A stretch of DNA of 54,456 nucleotides from Desulfovibrio desulfuricans. GTDB lineage: Bacteria > Desulfobacterota > Desulfovibrionia > Desulfovibrionales > Desulfovibrionaceae. Under the pieces are notes generated by a model. The model made no database searches. It was given only the letters and a program-made list of their open reading frames with translations, and had not been told where the DNA came from. Made by a program: the position numbers and the translations under genes. Shown piece after piece: positions 8,337 to 15,873 of this stretch (its first letter is position 1; every line of letters begins with the position of its first letter). The stretch spans positions 1 through 54,456 of the forward strand of contig NZ_JANFYZ010000016.1 in NCBI RefSeq assembly GCF_024460775.1, in the 5' to 3' direction.

Positions 8337-10484
8337 TCAGTTGCTGTAAACGGCCATGCCATCCTTCACTTCAATGGTGACGATTTGCGATGTGGCGGCA
8401 TTGTTCTGCACATCTGTCATTTCAAACATGAACATAAACTGCCCGTCGCCCATGTCTGTATCTGAAAAAACAACTTTTTTGCCAAGGGTAAAGGTATCCA
8501 CCTCCACCTCCTGAAACTCTCCGTCTTCGTCATCCATGTGCATGGCGAGAAGGATTGTGGTCACCTTGTCGCCAGCCTTAAGCCTGATAAGCGCCTTGTC
8601 GGTCATTTCGCCTTCTTGCACACGACGAGCCCCGAGGATTTTGTATTCCTTTTCCCCAAAATCATAGACGACAATGAGGTTGCAGCGCACTCCGTTCAGT
8701 TTGATGGGCACAACATAGTGGTTTACCCCGTCATCCTGATGCGTGATCTCAAGGAACACCAGATGGTCGTCCAGGGCTGCCCACTTTCCCTGAAAATTAT
8801 CCTTGAACACACCTTCAGCCCAGTCAGCTTCCATATCTGCATCCTTGCCCAGCAGCATGATCAGGTTGTCTTCAATGCTGTAGTAAGCAAGGTAGAACTG
8901 TACGCTATCCAGAAATTTGACGCGCTCGGGGCCAAGATTGAGCAGCGCCTCGCCGCCATCGCCGACTGTTACCTCAAAATCCTCAAGCGCGGTGATATCC
9001 AGCGGCCCCAGGGGAACCACCGATGCAACAACGGCGCTGGCGGCCTGCCCCAGCAAAGCCGCAACACTGCCTGGGGATTGACCGTCAACACTCTGCCCGC
9101 CAAGGATGGCTGACAATCCCGATTGCAAGGGCGCCCACAAGGATTGGGCACTCCCCTGCGCCTGGGGCGCGGGCAAAGGCAATGGTGCGACAGGGGCCGG
9201 TGTTCCTTCCGGGATGTTTTCTTCCCGTTCAAGGGCGGCAGAGATATCAGCAGAGATGCGTTCAAGGTGTTTTACGGCGCTGTCCGTATCCAGAAAACCC
9301 AGTTGAAGCCCGCTCAGAATCAAAAAAGTGGTGATGTTGCCCGCCCGCATCATGCTGGAAAAACCAGCCTTGCCGCCGTCAAACGGATAGTAGCAGGACA
9401 GACCGGAAGGCGACCGGTAGGGGCCGTGAACCGTATAGACCACCGCTTCGCCCAGAGCATCCAGAAAATACGGAGCAAACTCGGGCAAGGCCGTTTTCAG
9501 CCGCCGCACAAGGGAACCAAGGTCCACCATATTGGTGTAGCCTTCCGAACGCGAGTTCACATAATTTTCAGAGGCCTTGGCCTGCCTGCCGTAGGCGGCG
9601 TAAAAGCTGTCGTCATCCATGGCGAGGGAAACAGCTTCAAGGCCGAGCGCGTTGTAGGCAAGATTAACAAAAGGGATCCTGGCAAGGTCAACAAGCGAAA
9701 GAGTGGCGTTTCCTGCTGTCTCCGCCTCTTTGCAGCCGTCAAGATAGGTATTGCAGATAGCCTTGCCCAACGCTTCCGCGCTTATGGAGGTATTTGCCCC
9801 AAGAGCGTTCATCCATTCCGTGTACTGCCAGCCATTGGCTGGCTCCACCTCTTGCGAGGCCACCATGTACCGGGCAAACCCGCTTACAGCGCTGGCTGTG
9901 TCCAGCGTAGCCATCAGGCAGGCGTCAAAGCCGATGATTTCAAATGGCGGGCGGGCAACAGAGGCCGTATACACCTGCTTGAAGGAATTATTGATTTCCT
10001 TGAGGGACAGGGCGTCAAATGCATAATTCTCGTCATTGGCTACGCCGCCGATGCTGCCGCCGCCGTGATCCCAAAAAATGAAAACCTGATGATCTGCGCT
10101 GTAATTTTCTTTGCAAAAGGCAAGAAAGGAGGTCAGCGTTTTTTCATCCCCCATGCTTGCCTGCGGCAGCTTTGCCACCGGCTCAAGTTTTCCTTTATGG
10201 TAAAGGTAGCGGCCGATATTTTTGGGGCTGATGCCCGGCCTGTGCCATTTGCTGGCTCCCCCGGTCTGAATGACCACCTTTACATTATCCGGCAGGCGAG
10301 CCTTGAGCAGCTCTGCCAGATCGGCAGAGGCCGCGCCGTCTTCTGACTCAAGATTGCTGCCGCAGAGATACCAGTACACAGCCCACGTTTCTTCAGCACG
10401 GGCTCCATAGGGGCAGGCAAAGAGCAGCAACATTGGCAAAACGCAGACTGCGCATTGGAAGTAGCGGATACTGTTTTTCGGCAT
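8337..10484 (-). CDS. Secreted clostripain-family (C11) cysteine protease
   Basis: 715 residues. Residues 1-30 form a signal peptide (hydrophobic CVLPMLLLFA, then YGARA before EE), so the protein is exported. The C11 catalytic dyad is visible: His140 in FIFWDHGGGS and Cys189 in IIGFDACLMATLD. The N-terminal TWAVYWYLCGSNLE segment also fits C11. A Pro/Ala/Gln-rich linker at about 430-455 leads to a C-terminal beta-rich region (about 500-715) of unknown role. Clostripains cut after Arg and are often self-processed; the target here is unknown. It is last of three minus-strand genes, 64 bp after the Sel1 gene, suggesting a co-produced secreted module. The start has a poor ribosome site, possibly translated by coupling. 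Confidence 0.9.
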   Translation of the reverse strand: MPKNSIRYFQCAVCVLPMLLLFACPYGARAEETWAVYWYLCGSNLESEDGAASADLAELLKARLPDNVKVVIQTGGASKWHRPGISPKNIGRYLYHKGKLEPVAKLPQASMGDEKTLTSFLAFCKENYSADHQVFIFWDHGGGSIGGVANDENYAFDALSLKEINNSFKQVYTASVARPPFEIIGFDACLMATLDTASAVSGFARYMVASQEVEPANGWQYTEWMNALGANTSISAEALGKAICNTYLDGCKEAETAGNATLSLVDLARIPFVNLAYNALGLEAVSLAMDDDSFYAAYGRQAKASENYVNSRSEGYTNMVDLGSLVRRLKTALPEFAPYFLDALGEAVVYTVHGPYRSPSGLSCYYPFDGGKAGFSSMMRAGNITTFLILSGLQLGFLDTDSAVKHLERISADISAALEREENIPEGTPAPVAPLPLPAPQAQGSAQSLWAPLQSGLSAILGGQSVDGQSPGSVAALLGQAASAVVASVVPLGPLDITALEDFEVTVGDGGEALLNLGPERVKFLDSVQFYLAYYSIEDNLIMLLGKDADMEADWAEGVFKDNFQGKWAALDDHLVFLEITHQDDGVNHYVVPIKLNGVRCNLIVVYDFGEKEYKILGARRVQEGEMTDKALIRLKAGDKVTTILLAMHMDDEDGEFQEVEVDTFTLGKKVVFSDTDMGDGQFMFMFEMTDVQNNAATSQIVTIEVKDGMAVYSN

Positions 10485-10548
10485 AAGGATCGTGCTGAAA
10501 ACAAAGTTACAGGGTCACACTGCCAGAAAACAAAGGCTTTCGAAGCAG

Positions 10549-11361
10549 TCAAAAGGCATCAAGACGGGCCTGCGCGTCAGCATCGCCCTGCCGGGCGGCC
10601 TTACCGTACCAGTAAAGGGCTTTTTCCCTGTCATTGTCCAGGCCGTCCCCTGTCTCATAGCTGCGCGCAAGGTTATACTGGGCGGTTGCATAGCCCTGTA
10701 CCGCCGCCCGCAGAAACCAGTTGGCGGCGGCATGCGCATCGCGCGGCATGCCTATGCCCTTGCTGCAAAGAATGCCGAGCATGTTTTGCGCCTGGGGGTA
10801 ACCAAGTGCGGCAGACATACTGTACCAATACACGGCTGCGGCCTTGTCTGCGTTTACCCCCAAGCCATCCTCAAGACAGCCTGCAAGCCTGTATTGGGCT
10901 TCGGCATGCCCCTGTTGCGCGGCCTTGTGCAACAGCAACACCGCCTGTTCAAGATTCTGCGCTACGCCAAGGCCAAAAAAGCAGCGCATCCCCAAGGCAA
11001 ACTGGGCTTCTGCCCGGCCTGCTTCTGCCGCTTTTTTAAACCAGATCACAGCCAGAGGGTCATCCTTGCACAGGCCGCGCGAACCTCTTTCATACTGCCG
11101 GGCAAGCCAGAGCTGGGACTCGGCATCGCCGTGCTGCGCCTGCTCATAAATCTGCTCCATGCTGTTGCACGATTTGGCGGAGCATACTGGAGAGTTGGCG
11201 GCCTGCCCCGCTCCCCAGCCAGGGGCATTCCGCATTGGATCCATGGATGCGAACGATACGCTATCCCTGGCAGGCACCGAGGCCGCGCACAAACAGGCCG
11301 AGGGGCCAGCCGTCCCCAGAAAACCAGAAATAACAGCAAGGCAAACCACAGTGCCGCGCAT
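10549..11361 (-). CDS. Secreted Sel1-repeat (TPR-like) protein
   Basis: 270 residues from ATG 11361 (a GTG three codons earlier at 11370 is also possible). The signal peptide is MRGTVVCLAVISGFLGTAGPSACLCA. Five or more Sel1 repeats follow from about residue 70, each with the A-x-x-x-L-G-x-x-Y/C pattern, for example AEAGRAEAQFALGMRCFFGLGV, AAQQGHAEAQYRLAGCLEDG and AAVQGYATAQYNLARSYETGDG. Sel1 repeats form an alpha solenoid that binds partner proteins. A weak GGTGAC ribosome site sits inside the 12-bp gap after the membrane-protein gene, so the two are probably translationally coupled. Its place directly before the clostripain protease suggests it could be an adaptor, inhibitor or substrate, but this is inference. 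Confidence 0.85.
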   Translation of the reverse strand: MRGTVVCLAVISGFLGTAGPSACLCAASVPARDSVSFASMDPMRNAPGWGAGQAANSPVCSAKSCNSMEQIYEQAQHGDAESQLWLARQYERGSRGLCKDDPLAVIWFKKAAEAGRAEAQFALGMRCFFGLGVAQNLEQAVLLLHKAAQQGHAEAQYRLAGCLEDGLGVNADKAAAVYWYSMSAALGYPQAQNMLGILCSKGIGMPRDAHAAANWFLRAAVQGYATAQYNLARSYETGDGLDNDREKALYWYGKAARQGDADAQARLDAF

Positions 11362-11373
11362 AAGTGTCACCGC

Positions 11374-11925
11374 TTACAAAAGCACCAGCGGAATGCCCAC
11401 CTGAATCAGCACGGCCAACAACAGCGCCGCCCAGTGCAAAGGGCCAAGCGCGGCAGGCGCTGTCCCCTTCCATATGGACAAAAACCCCTGCAGCGTGCGC
11501 TTGAGAGTCCAGACAAGGTACAGGAGTGTGGAGCCGCACATAAAGGCAACCAGAGCCTTGCTGCCCGGAATCGCCCAGAACTGACGCAGCATTTCCAAAG
11601 GGGGCTGATCCCCGGTGGATAGTTCATCAAGCTTTGCCATTACTACGGGATCATTGCCCATCCATCCAGCCACCCCGACGATGCCGCCAATCCCCACAAG
11701 AGCAAGCACCAAGGCAAGCCACACGGTATTCACCTGCCACCGGGCATGAGCGCATTCTGCCTGCATGGCTCCCTTGCGGGCCTGTCGGCGCTGGTAATAG
11801 CCAAGGGCCAAAGCGCCAAGGCCAGCCCACAACAACAGACTCCAATAAAGTGAAAAAGAAAAAATAAGCAGCAGAACATAGCCCGCCCAGATCATGCCAC
11901 TGACGTGAGTGCTGGAATCTTTCAT
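11374..11925 (-). CDS. Four-helix membrane protein of unknown function
   Basis: 183 residues, not assigned to a family. Four hydrophobic helices are visible: about 12-42 (MIWAGYVLLLIFSFSLYWSL and following, perhaps two close helices), 66-88 (VWLALVLALVGIGGIVGVAGW), 125-142 (ALVAFMCGSTLLYLVWTL) and 163-183 (WAALLLAVLIQVGIPLVLL). A basic cytoplasmic stretch YYQRRQARKGAMQ follows the first. GGAGA lies 8 bases before the ATG. It is the first gene of the operon with the Sel1 protein and the clostripain protease, so it may anchor or export-assist them. Confidence 0.75.
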   Translation of the reverse strand: MKDSSTHVSGMIWAGYVLLLIFSFSLYWSLLLWAGLGALALGYYQRRQARKGAMQAECAHARWQVNTVWLALVLALVGIGGIVGVAGWMGNDPVVMAKLDELSTGDQPPLEMLRQFWAIPGSKALVAFMCGSTLLYLVWTLKRTLQGFLSIWKGTAPAALGPLHWAALLLAVLIQVGIPLVLL

Positions 11926-12047
11926 CGACTGTTCTCCATAACTAGATTTTCAATGCGTGCGGCATTGACGCAGAATTCCAGCAGCTTTTTCCTCCAATTG
12001 GTCGCAAAACGGTATCACCCGAAGAGACCTTTGTGCAAAAAAATTTG

Positions 12048-12063
12048 TCACCCATGTGGGTGA
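12048..12063. promoter_or_regulatory. Operator-like palindrome TCACCCATGTGGGTGA
   Basis: A perfect 16-bp palindrome 123 bp upstream of the leftward membrane/Sel1/clostripain operon. Its half-site TCACCC recurs in the dyad at 12227-12244 in the same divergent gap, and once more as a single half at 12015-12020. The sites suggest a dimeric regulator acting on both directions. The regulator is unknown. Confidence 0.45.
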
Positions 12064-12098
12064 TGTGTCCGTTCAGCCATCACGGCAGTCGAATGCGC

Positions 12099-12169
12099 TG
12101 CCCGGAAAAAGCTCTGCCGGGCAGGCGCTCGAGCGCAAAGCAGAGGATTATCGCAGCATCCACGCTGCG
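12099..12169 (+). other. Cluster of three hairpins in the divergent gap
   Basis: TGCCCGG/CCGGGCA (12099-12123), the perfect palindrome GCGCTCGAGCGC (12125-12136) and CGCAGC/GCTGCG (12152-12169) follow one another within 71 bases. An AT-rich stretch ending in a T-run lies at about 12190-12210. It could be a small structured RNA or a long leader of the HdeA-like gene. The strand is a guess. Nothing coding is visible in the gap 11926-12451. Confidence 0.3.
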
Positions 12170-12226
12170 GCTGTGAATCGTTAACTCTCTTAAATATAAT
12201 TAATTTTTTTATGCACCACGCCATTA

Positions 12227-12244
12227 TTCACCCCCAGGGGTGAA
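12227..12244. promoter_or_regulatory. Operator-like dyad TTCACCCC-CA-GGGGTGAA
   Basis: A dyad with 8-base arms about the centre CA, 208 bp before the HdeA-like gene. It shares the TCACCC half-site with the palindrome at 12048-12063. Confidence 0.45.
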
Positions 12245-12451
12245 CAGCAATCGGCAAAATCGAACATTAAGGTGATGTGCAGAGCTCTGCCCAAAGTGTA
12301 GGCCTGATCGGGTTGTTGAGGCCATCAGGGGTTCGCTGCGCCCTGCACTGGAATAGGCTTTGCGTCCAGGCGCTGACATTCCCCAGCACCGCACGAATAT
12401 CTTCGGATAATTGGGGTCATGGTTAAATATCAATCGAAGACGGAGGAAGTA

Positions 12452-12742
12452 ATGAAAAAGTATATGTTGGCTGCACTGACTGTTTTTATGTTGGGCACTG
12501 CTCCCTTTGCGGCACATGCAGCAGAACAGGATGTGGCAAAAATCACCTGCAAGGACTTTCTGGCTGACAAGCAGAACATAAGCATGATGGTGATGTGGAT
12601 TGACGGTTACATGAGCGGCAAAAGCGGCAATACCTCCATCAGTGATCAGTGGATGGAAAAGCTGGGCACCCACCTGGGCACCTACTGCGCAAAAAACCCT
12701 GCCAAAACCATTATGGACGCCATCGAAGCCGTACCCGAATAA
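12452..12742 (+). CDS. HdeA/HdeB-like periplasmic protein
   Basis: 96 residues. The signal peptide is MKKYMLAALTVFMLGTAPFAAHA, cleaved before AEQDVAKITC. The mature part has the HdeA/HdeB layout: ITCKDFL near its start, MMVMWIDGYMSGKSG in the middle and LGTYCAKNPAKTIMDAI at the end. The two cysteines would form the family's single disulfide. HdeA-type proteins are ATP-independent chaperones that protect periplasmic proteins at low pH. The open frame begins 11 codons earlier, but GGAGGAAGTA directly precedes this ATG. It is followed 60 bp later by a second small secreted protein on the same strand, likely one transcript. The acid-stress role is inferred from family. Confidence 0.78.
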   Translation: MKKYMLAALTVFMLGTAPFAAHAAEQDVAKITCKDFLADKQNISMMVMWIDGYMSGKSGNTSISDQWMEKLGTHLGTYCAKNPAKTIMDAIEAVPE

Positions 12743-12802
12743 CCACTGCCGACTTCAGCACACGGCACGCCACCACACCATGGACCACATGGAGATAATT
12801 AT

Positions 12803-13144
12803 ATGAAACGCTTCATCCTTTCTTTTGCCGCAGCGCTGATGCTCTTTGGTTTCAGCGCTGGAGCAGCCCTTGCACAGGAAATCGTTGTCGCCAATGGCAC
12901 AGGATTTACCATCCAGCGTCTTGGCCTTGTTGACTCCAATGCAGGCGGCAACGCTCAGGATCTTTTGGGCAATGACACGCTTGCCAATGGCGAAGGCCTG
13001 AAGATCAACATCAGCGGCAGCCCCAAGGGGTGGGAACTGATCGCCGTGGACAGCGACGGAGGTCAGGTGAACTGGCAAAACCTCGACCTGAGCGGCGTTA
13101 AGAAAATTACCCTGCGCGGCGATGGATCTGCGGAACTTGAATAA
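12803..13144 (+). CDS. Small secreted protein of unknown function
   Basis: 113 residues. A clear signal peptide (MKRFILSFAAALMLFGFSAGAALA) is followed by about 89 mature residues rich in Gly, Asn and Asp, with a predicted all-beta character (EIVVANGTGFTIQRLGLVD, GWELIAVDSDGGQVNW, VKKITLRGDGSAELE). The NGTGFTI...L pattern resembles small periplasmic proteins of unassigned families. There are no cysteines in the mature part. GGAGATAATTAT precedes the ATG. It lies 60 bp after the HdeA-like gene and ends before a strong terminator, so the two form a short unit of exported proteins. I do not recognise its function. Confidence 0.75.
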   Translation: MKRFILSFAAALMLFGFSAGAALAQEIVVANGTGFTIQRLGLVDSNAGGNAQDLLGNDTLANGEGLKINISGSPKGWELIAVDSDGGQVNWQNLDLSGVKKITLRGDGSAELE

Positions 13145-13272
13145 ATGTGATGTCGCTTACGTGCCAGCATTCCAGCAATTTTTGCAGGACTAGCTGATCC
13201 CGAGGCATGCACAGCCGGTGACAAAAGCCCCTGTCAGCTTGAGCGGGCCACAGATGTCGCATGGCTTGAAGA

Positions 13273-13306
13273 GGAAGGTACCCGAACGCTTGTTCGGGTA
13301 CCTTCC
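13273..13306 (+). terminator. Rho-independent terminator after the secreted-protein pair
   Basis: GGAAGGTACCCGAAC (13273-13287) pairs perfectly with GTTCGGGTACCTTCC (13292-13306), loop GCTT, followed by a T-rich stretch. Apart from the palindromes near 13446 and 13501, the rest of 13145-13554 holds no recognisable feature. Confidence 0.85.
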
Positions 13307-13498
13307 TTTGCTCTGTTTTCCTGTCAATCCATATAGTTCTGTTGCAGCACTTCGCCGAAGTTTACTGCGGCCTCACGCTGAAAAAAGCTTTCGGGCAACT
13401 TTCCGCGAGGGCCAGATGGAATGATGCAATCAATATCGAATAACACGTATACGAATTTGCTATTGACCCATAATAAATGTGGTGTTCTTTTAGGGGGT

Positions 13499-13513
13499 AG
13501 TGCAATTGCAACT
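13499..13513. promoter_or_regulatory. Near-palindrome AGTGCAATTGCAACT upstream of the LuxR-type gene
   Basis: The core TGCAATTGCA (13501-13510) is a perfect palindrome centred 50 bp before the start codon. A second perfect 8-base palindrome CGTATACG lies at 13446-13453. Either could be an autoregulatory site for the LuxR-type regulator. Confidence 0.3.
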
Positions 13514-13554
13514 GACTATCTGATGACAAGCCACGCTGACATTTCGGAGAACCA

Positions 13555-14985
13555 ATGGAATCAGGCAAAAAGGGATTGCCAGTCATTTCCGGCATAGGCA
13601 TTGCCAGCCTGCTGGCAGCCCAGTTTGTAATTTTTCTGGAAGGCCGGGGACTTGGCATTGTATCTTTTTCCCTGCAAAACGCGGTTGCCGGATTTTGCGG
13701 CGGCATAATTCTGGGTGGGCTGCTGTTTTCCACATGGCTCCCCAAACGCTTTGGCGCCCCGTGCGCTGTGGCCTTGACCATGATGGGCGCACTGCTGTGG
13801 GCGGGCAGCATATTCCAGAACAATGCCATTTACTCTTACGGAGCCTGTTTCTGGGGCGGGGCGGTTCTGCCCCCGTTGCTCAAAAATTTCTTTGCGCGCA
13901 GTTCATCACCCGGTTTTCATCTGGGCGTTGCCTTTGCTGTTGGGGATTTTTTCTGGCTGTTTTTATACATCTTTCCCCTTTCAGATGAATCGCTGCAATG
14001 GCTTATGCTGTGCCTTCAGTTCGTGAGCGGCGGCATGGCGGCCACTTGCCTGTTTAAAGAGCAACCGCCAGCAGAAGGCTTGGAAGTTGTGCGCAAGTCA
14101 GACAAACTGACAGTAATTTCACTCAGATACCTGACTGCCATCGCCTTTATATTTTTTCTGCTAAACGCCTTTATTGACATCACATTTTACAGAGTTCACA
14201 GCCAGGCCTTTCCCATCCCCGCCCAGGTGCACCTGTATACGTGGCTGGCCTATCCCATTGTTGGCGTGCTGATTGACAAGTACGGCACGGACATGCGCCT
14301 GTTACTCTTCTGCATTGGCGGGGTAATTTTATCCCCGACCCTTGTGATCATCACAGAGGGAACAGTCATCTACTGGATCATTTATGTGATTGATCTTGCG
14401 TGCCGTGGCATTGCGCAATTGTACTTTCTGCTGGTTTTCGCTCAGATCGGCAGGCACTCTCCCCGGCGCGGCCTGATTTCTGCCATTCCTTACCTTGCAA
14501 TGCTTATGGCTTTTTTGTGCGTATACCGCTTTGTGGAGCACTTTCCCGGTACAGTGCCGGTTGCATTCTGGTGCCTTTTTCTCACTACGGCCTTCAGCTA
14601 TGTCAGCTCCCGCATCCAGTACGCCCTGACGCTTTCCGGGGTATCAAAAACGCCCACAGCGGACGGCGAAGACAAAACAGAACACAAAGCCTTCACCCCG
14701 CAGGAATCACACAAAAGCGAACGCTGCCGGGCAGACAGCATCGCTGATTTTGCCCTGACATACGGTATTTCTTTGCGCGAACGGGATGTTTTGTGTCTGA
14801 TTCTGGAGGGGTGCGATACGTCTGCCATTTGCGGTCGGCTGCATATTTCTGAAAACACGCTCAAAACCCACATCCGGCAAATATTGCGCAAGACGGAAAC
14901 GCGAAACAGGAACGCTCTGCTGGTACTCTTTTTCAATGAAGAAAATATGGAAAAAGAAGCAGAGGCGCGGCTTGAGAGTTTTTAG
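13555..14985 (+). CDS. MFS-like 12-helix membrane protein fused to a C-terminal LuxR HTH
   Basis: 476 residues. Residues 1-370 carry about twelve hydrophobic helices arranged as two halves, as in major facilitator proteins (for example SLLAAQFVIFLEG, AGFCGGIILGGLLF, YLTAIAFIFFLLNAF). Residues about 410-465 are a LuxR/FixJ-type HTH: LSLRERDVLCLILEG analog ISLRERDVLCLILEG, then SAICGRLHISENTLKTHIRQILRKT. The protein is thus probably a membrane-bound transcription regulator that senses a ligand through a transporter-like domain. Such fusions are known, mostly from Eggerthellaceae, and are not typical of this lineage. CGGAGAACCA precedes the ATG. No obvious target enzyme lies next to it. Ligand and targets are unknown. 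Confidence 0.88.
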   Translation: MESGKKGLPVISGIGIASLLAAQFVIFLEGRGLGIVSFSLQNAVAGFCGGIILGGLLFSTWLPKRFGAPCAVALTMMGALLWAGSIFQNNAIYSYGACFWGGAVLPPLLKNFFARSSSPGFHLGVAFAVGDFFWLFLYIFPLSDESLQWLMLCLQFVSGGMAATCLFKEQPPAEGLEVVRKSDKLTVISLRYLTAIAFIFFLLNAFIDITFYRVHSQAFPIPAQVHLYTWLAYPIVGVLIDKYGTDMRLLLFCIGGVILSPTLVIITEGTVIYWIIYVIDLACRGIAQLYFLLVFAQIGRHSPRRGLISAIPYLAMLMAFLCVYRFVEHFPGTVPVAFWCLFLTTAFSYVSSRIQYALTLSGVSKTPTADGEDKTEHKAFTPQESHKSERCRADSIADFALTYGISLRERDVLCLILEGCDTSAICGRLHISENTLKTHIRQILRKTETRNRNALLVLFFNEENMEKEAEARLESF

Positions 14986-15062
14986 CCTTCAGGTTCTCAG
15001 GCAGTCAGGGCAGCGGGCCTTATTTCTGTAGCGTGCTGTCGCGACGACAGGCGGGCTTGTCC

Positions 15063-15536
15063 TTACTGGCCCGACTGACCTTCTTTCTGCAAAAATGAAA
15101 AATGCAACTGCCCCGCTGCATAACGGACATTGTTGATGTCTGGGCGCAACCGCCTGAACAGCTTGTATGCCTGAAGCGCCCTGTAGCCATACTGACAGTG
15201 CAACAGCACAGCAGAATCCTGCGGAATATTTTTTACCAAATGCTGAAAAGCATATAGTGGCATGTTAACGGCGTTTGGAAGATGCCCATCTGCAAATTCT
15301 TTTTGACTGCGCACGTCGATAATAATCAATTTTTCCGTCTTTAAAACATATTCACGAGCCGCTTCTGGCGACAAGGCCATTGACTCACCCGCGCTGTTGC
15401 TCGTTGGCGCTGAAAATTTCCAATAAATACATGTTTCCGCACATGCAATAACAAGCAGAGCTGCAATAATTTTCAGTAGCCGCCTTGTTCCATCAGCACC
15501 ATGATACAAGGCAATGCCGTCTCCTGCTGTTCTCAT
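15063..15536 (-). CDS. Membrane-anchored rhodanese-domain protein
   Basis: 157 residues. One hydrophobic segment near 20-40 (LLKIIAALLVIACAETCIYW) acts as a signal anchor, placing the rest outside the membrane. The rhodanese domain spans about 55-150: LIIIDVRSQKEFADGHLPNAVNMPL (CH2A-type motif) and the active-site loop LLHCQYGYRA, with the catalytic Cys in HCxxGxR. Single-domain rhodaneses carry sulfane sulfur as a persulfide, which fits a sulfur-metabolising host. GAGAGG precedes the ATG. It stands alone between the LuxR-type gene (convergent) and the ZraR-like gene. The physiological sulfur donor and acceptor are unknown. Confidence 0.85.
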   Translation of the reverse strand: MRTAGDGIALYHGADGTRRLLKIIAALLVIACAETCIYWKFSAPTSNSAGESMALSPEAAREYVLKTEKLIIIDVRSQKEFADGHLPNAVNMPLYAFQHLVKNIPQDSAVLLHCQYGYRALQAYKLFRRLRPDINNVRYAAGQLHFSFLQKEGQSGQ

Positions 15537-15748
15537 TGAAAACCTCTCTCCAACGCCTTACCGCGCGGCATTCATCAGTGCAACTCGCCATGTCCATTGA
15601 TTTTTCAGGCCAATCACCCAAAAACGACCTCAGAGGGGCACGCCGTCAGGGTGCAAAGCCCGCCCGCCATCCGCAACTGATGCTCGGAGGGGTGTTATAC
15701 ACTTCTTCCTTGCCCACGCGCAAAAGAATTCAGAACCCACATTCGTCT

Positions 15749-15873
15749 AGTGATCGGAGGAATTTTGTGCGCTGACAAGGCCCGCAGGGGAAACAGAGGG
15801 AGTGGACGTTCGGTCATGACCCATGTCGCCTCCGCAGCGGAACGCCGTCAGCGCGCAAAAGACCCCGATCACT
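15749..15873. repeat. Long imperfect inverted repeat overlapping the ZraR-like stop codon
   Basis: The left arm 15749-15776 and right arm 15847-15873 are 27-28 bases each and nearly complementary. AGTGATCGG matches CCGATCACT, TTTTG matches CAAAA and GCGCTGAC matches GTCAGCGC, with a short mismatched patch between. The ~70-base spacer also holds GGTCATGACC. The right arm contains the TGA of the ZraR-like gene. It could be an extended 3' hairpin that stabilises that mRNA, or a remnant of a small mobile repeat. The rest of 15537-15748 shows no gene. Confidence 0.5.

Noticed and set aside
15600..15740. Possible riboswitch-like leader upstream of the rhodanese gene
   Set aside because: No conserved core of cobalamin, SAM or other known riboswitch could be read.
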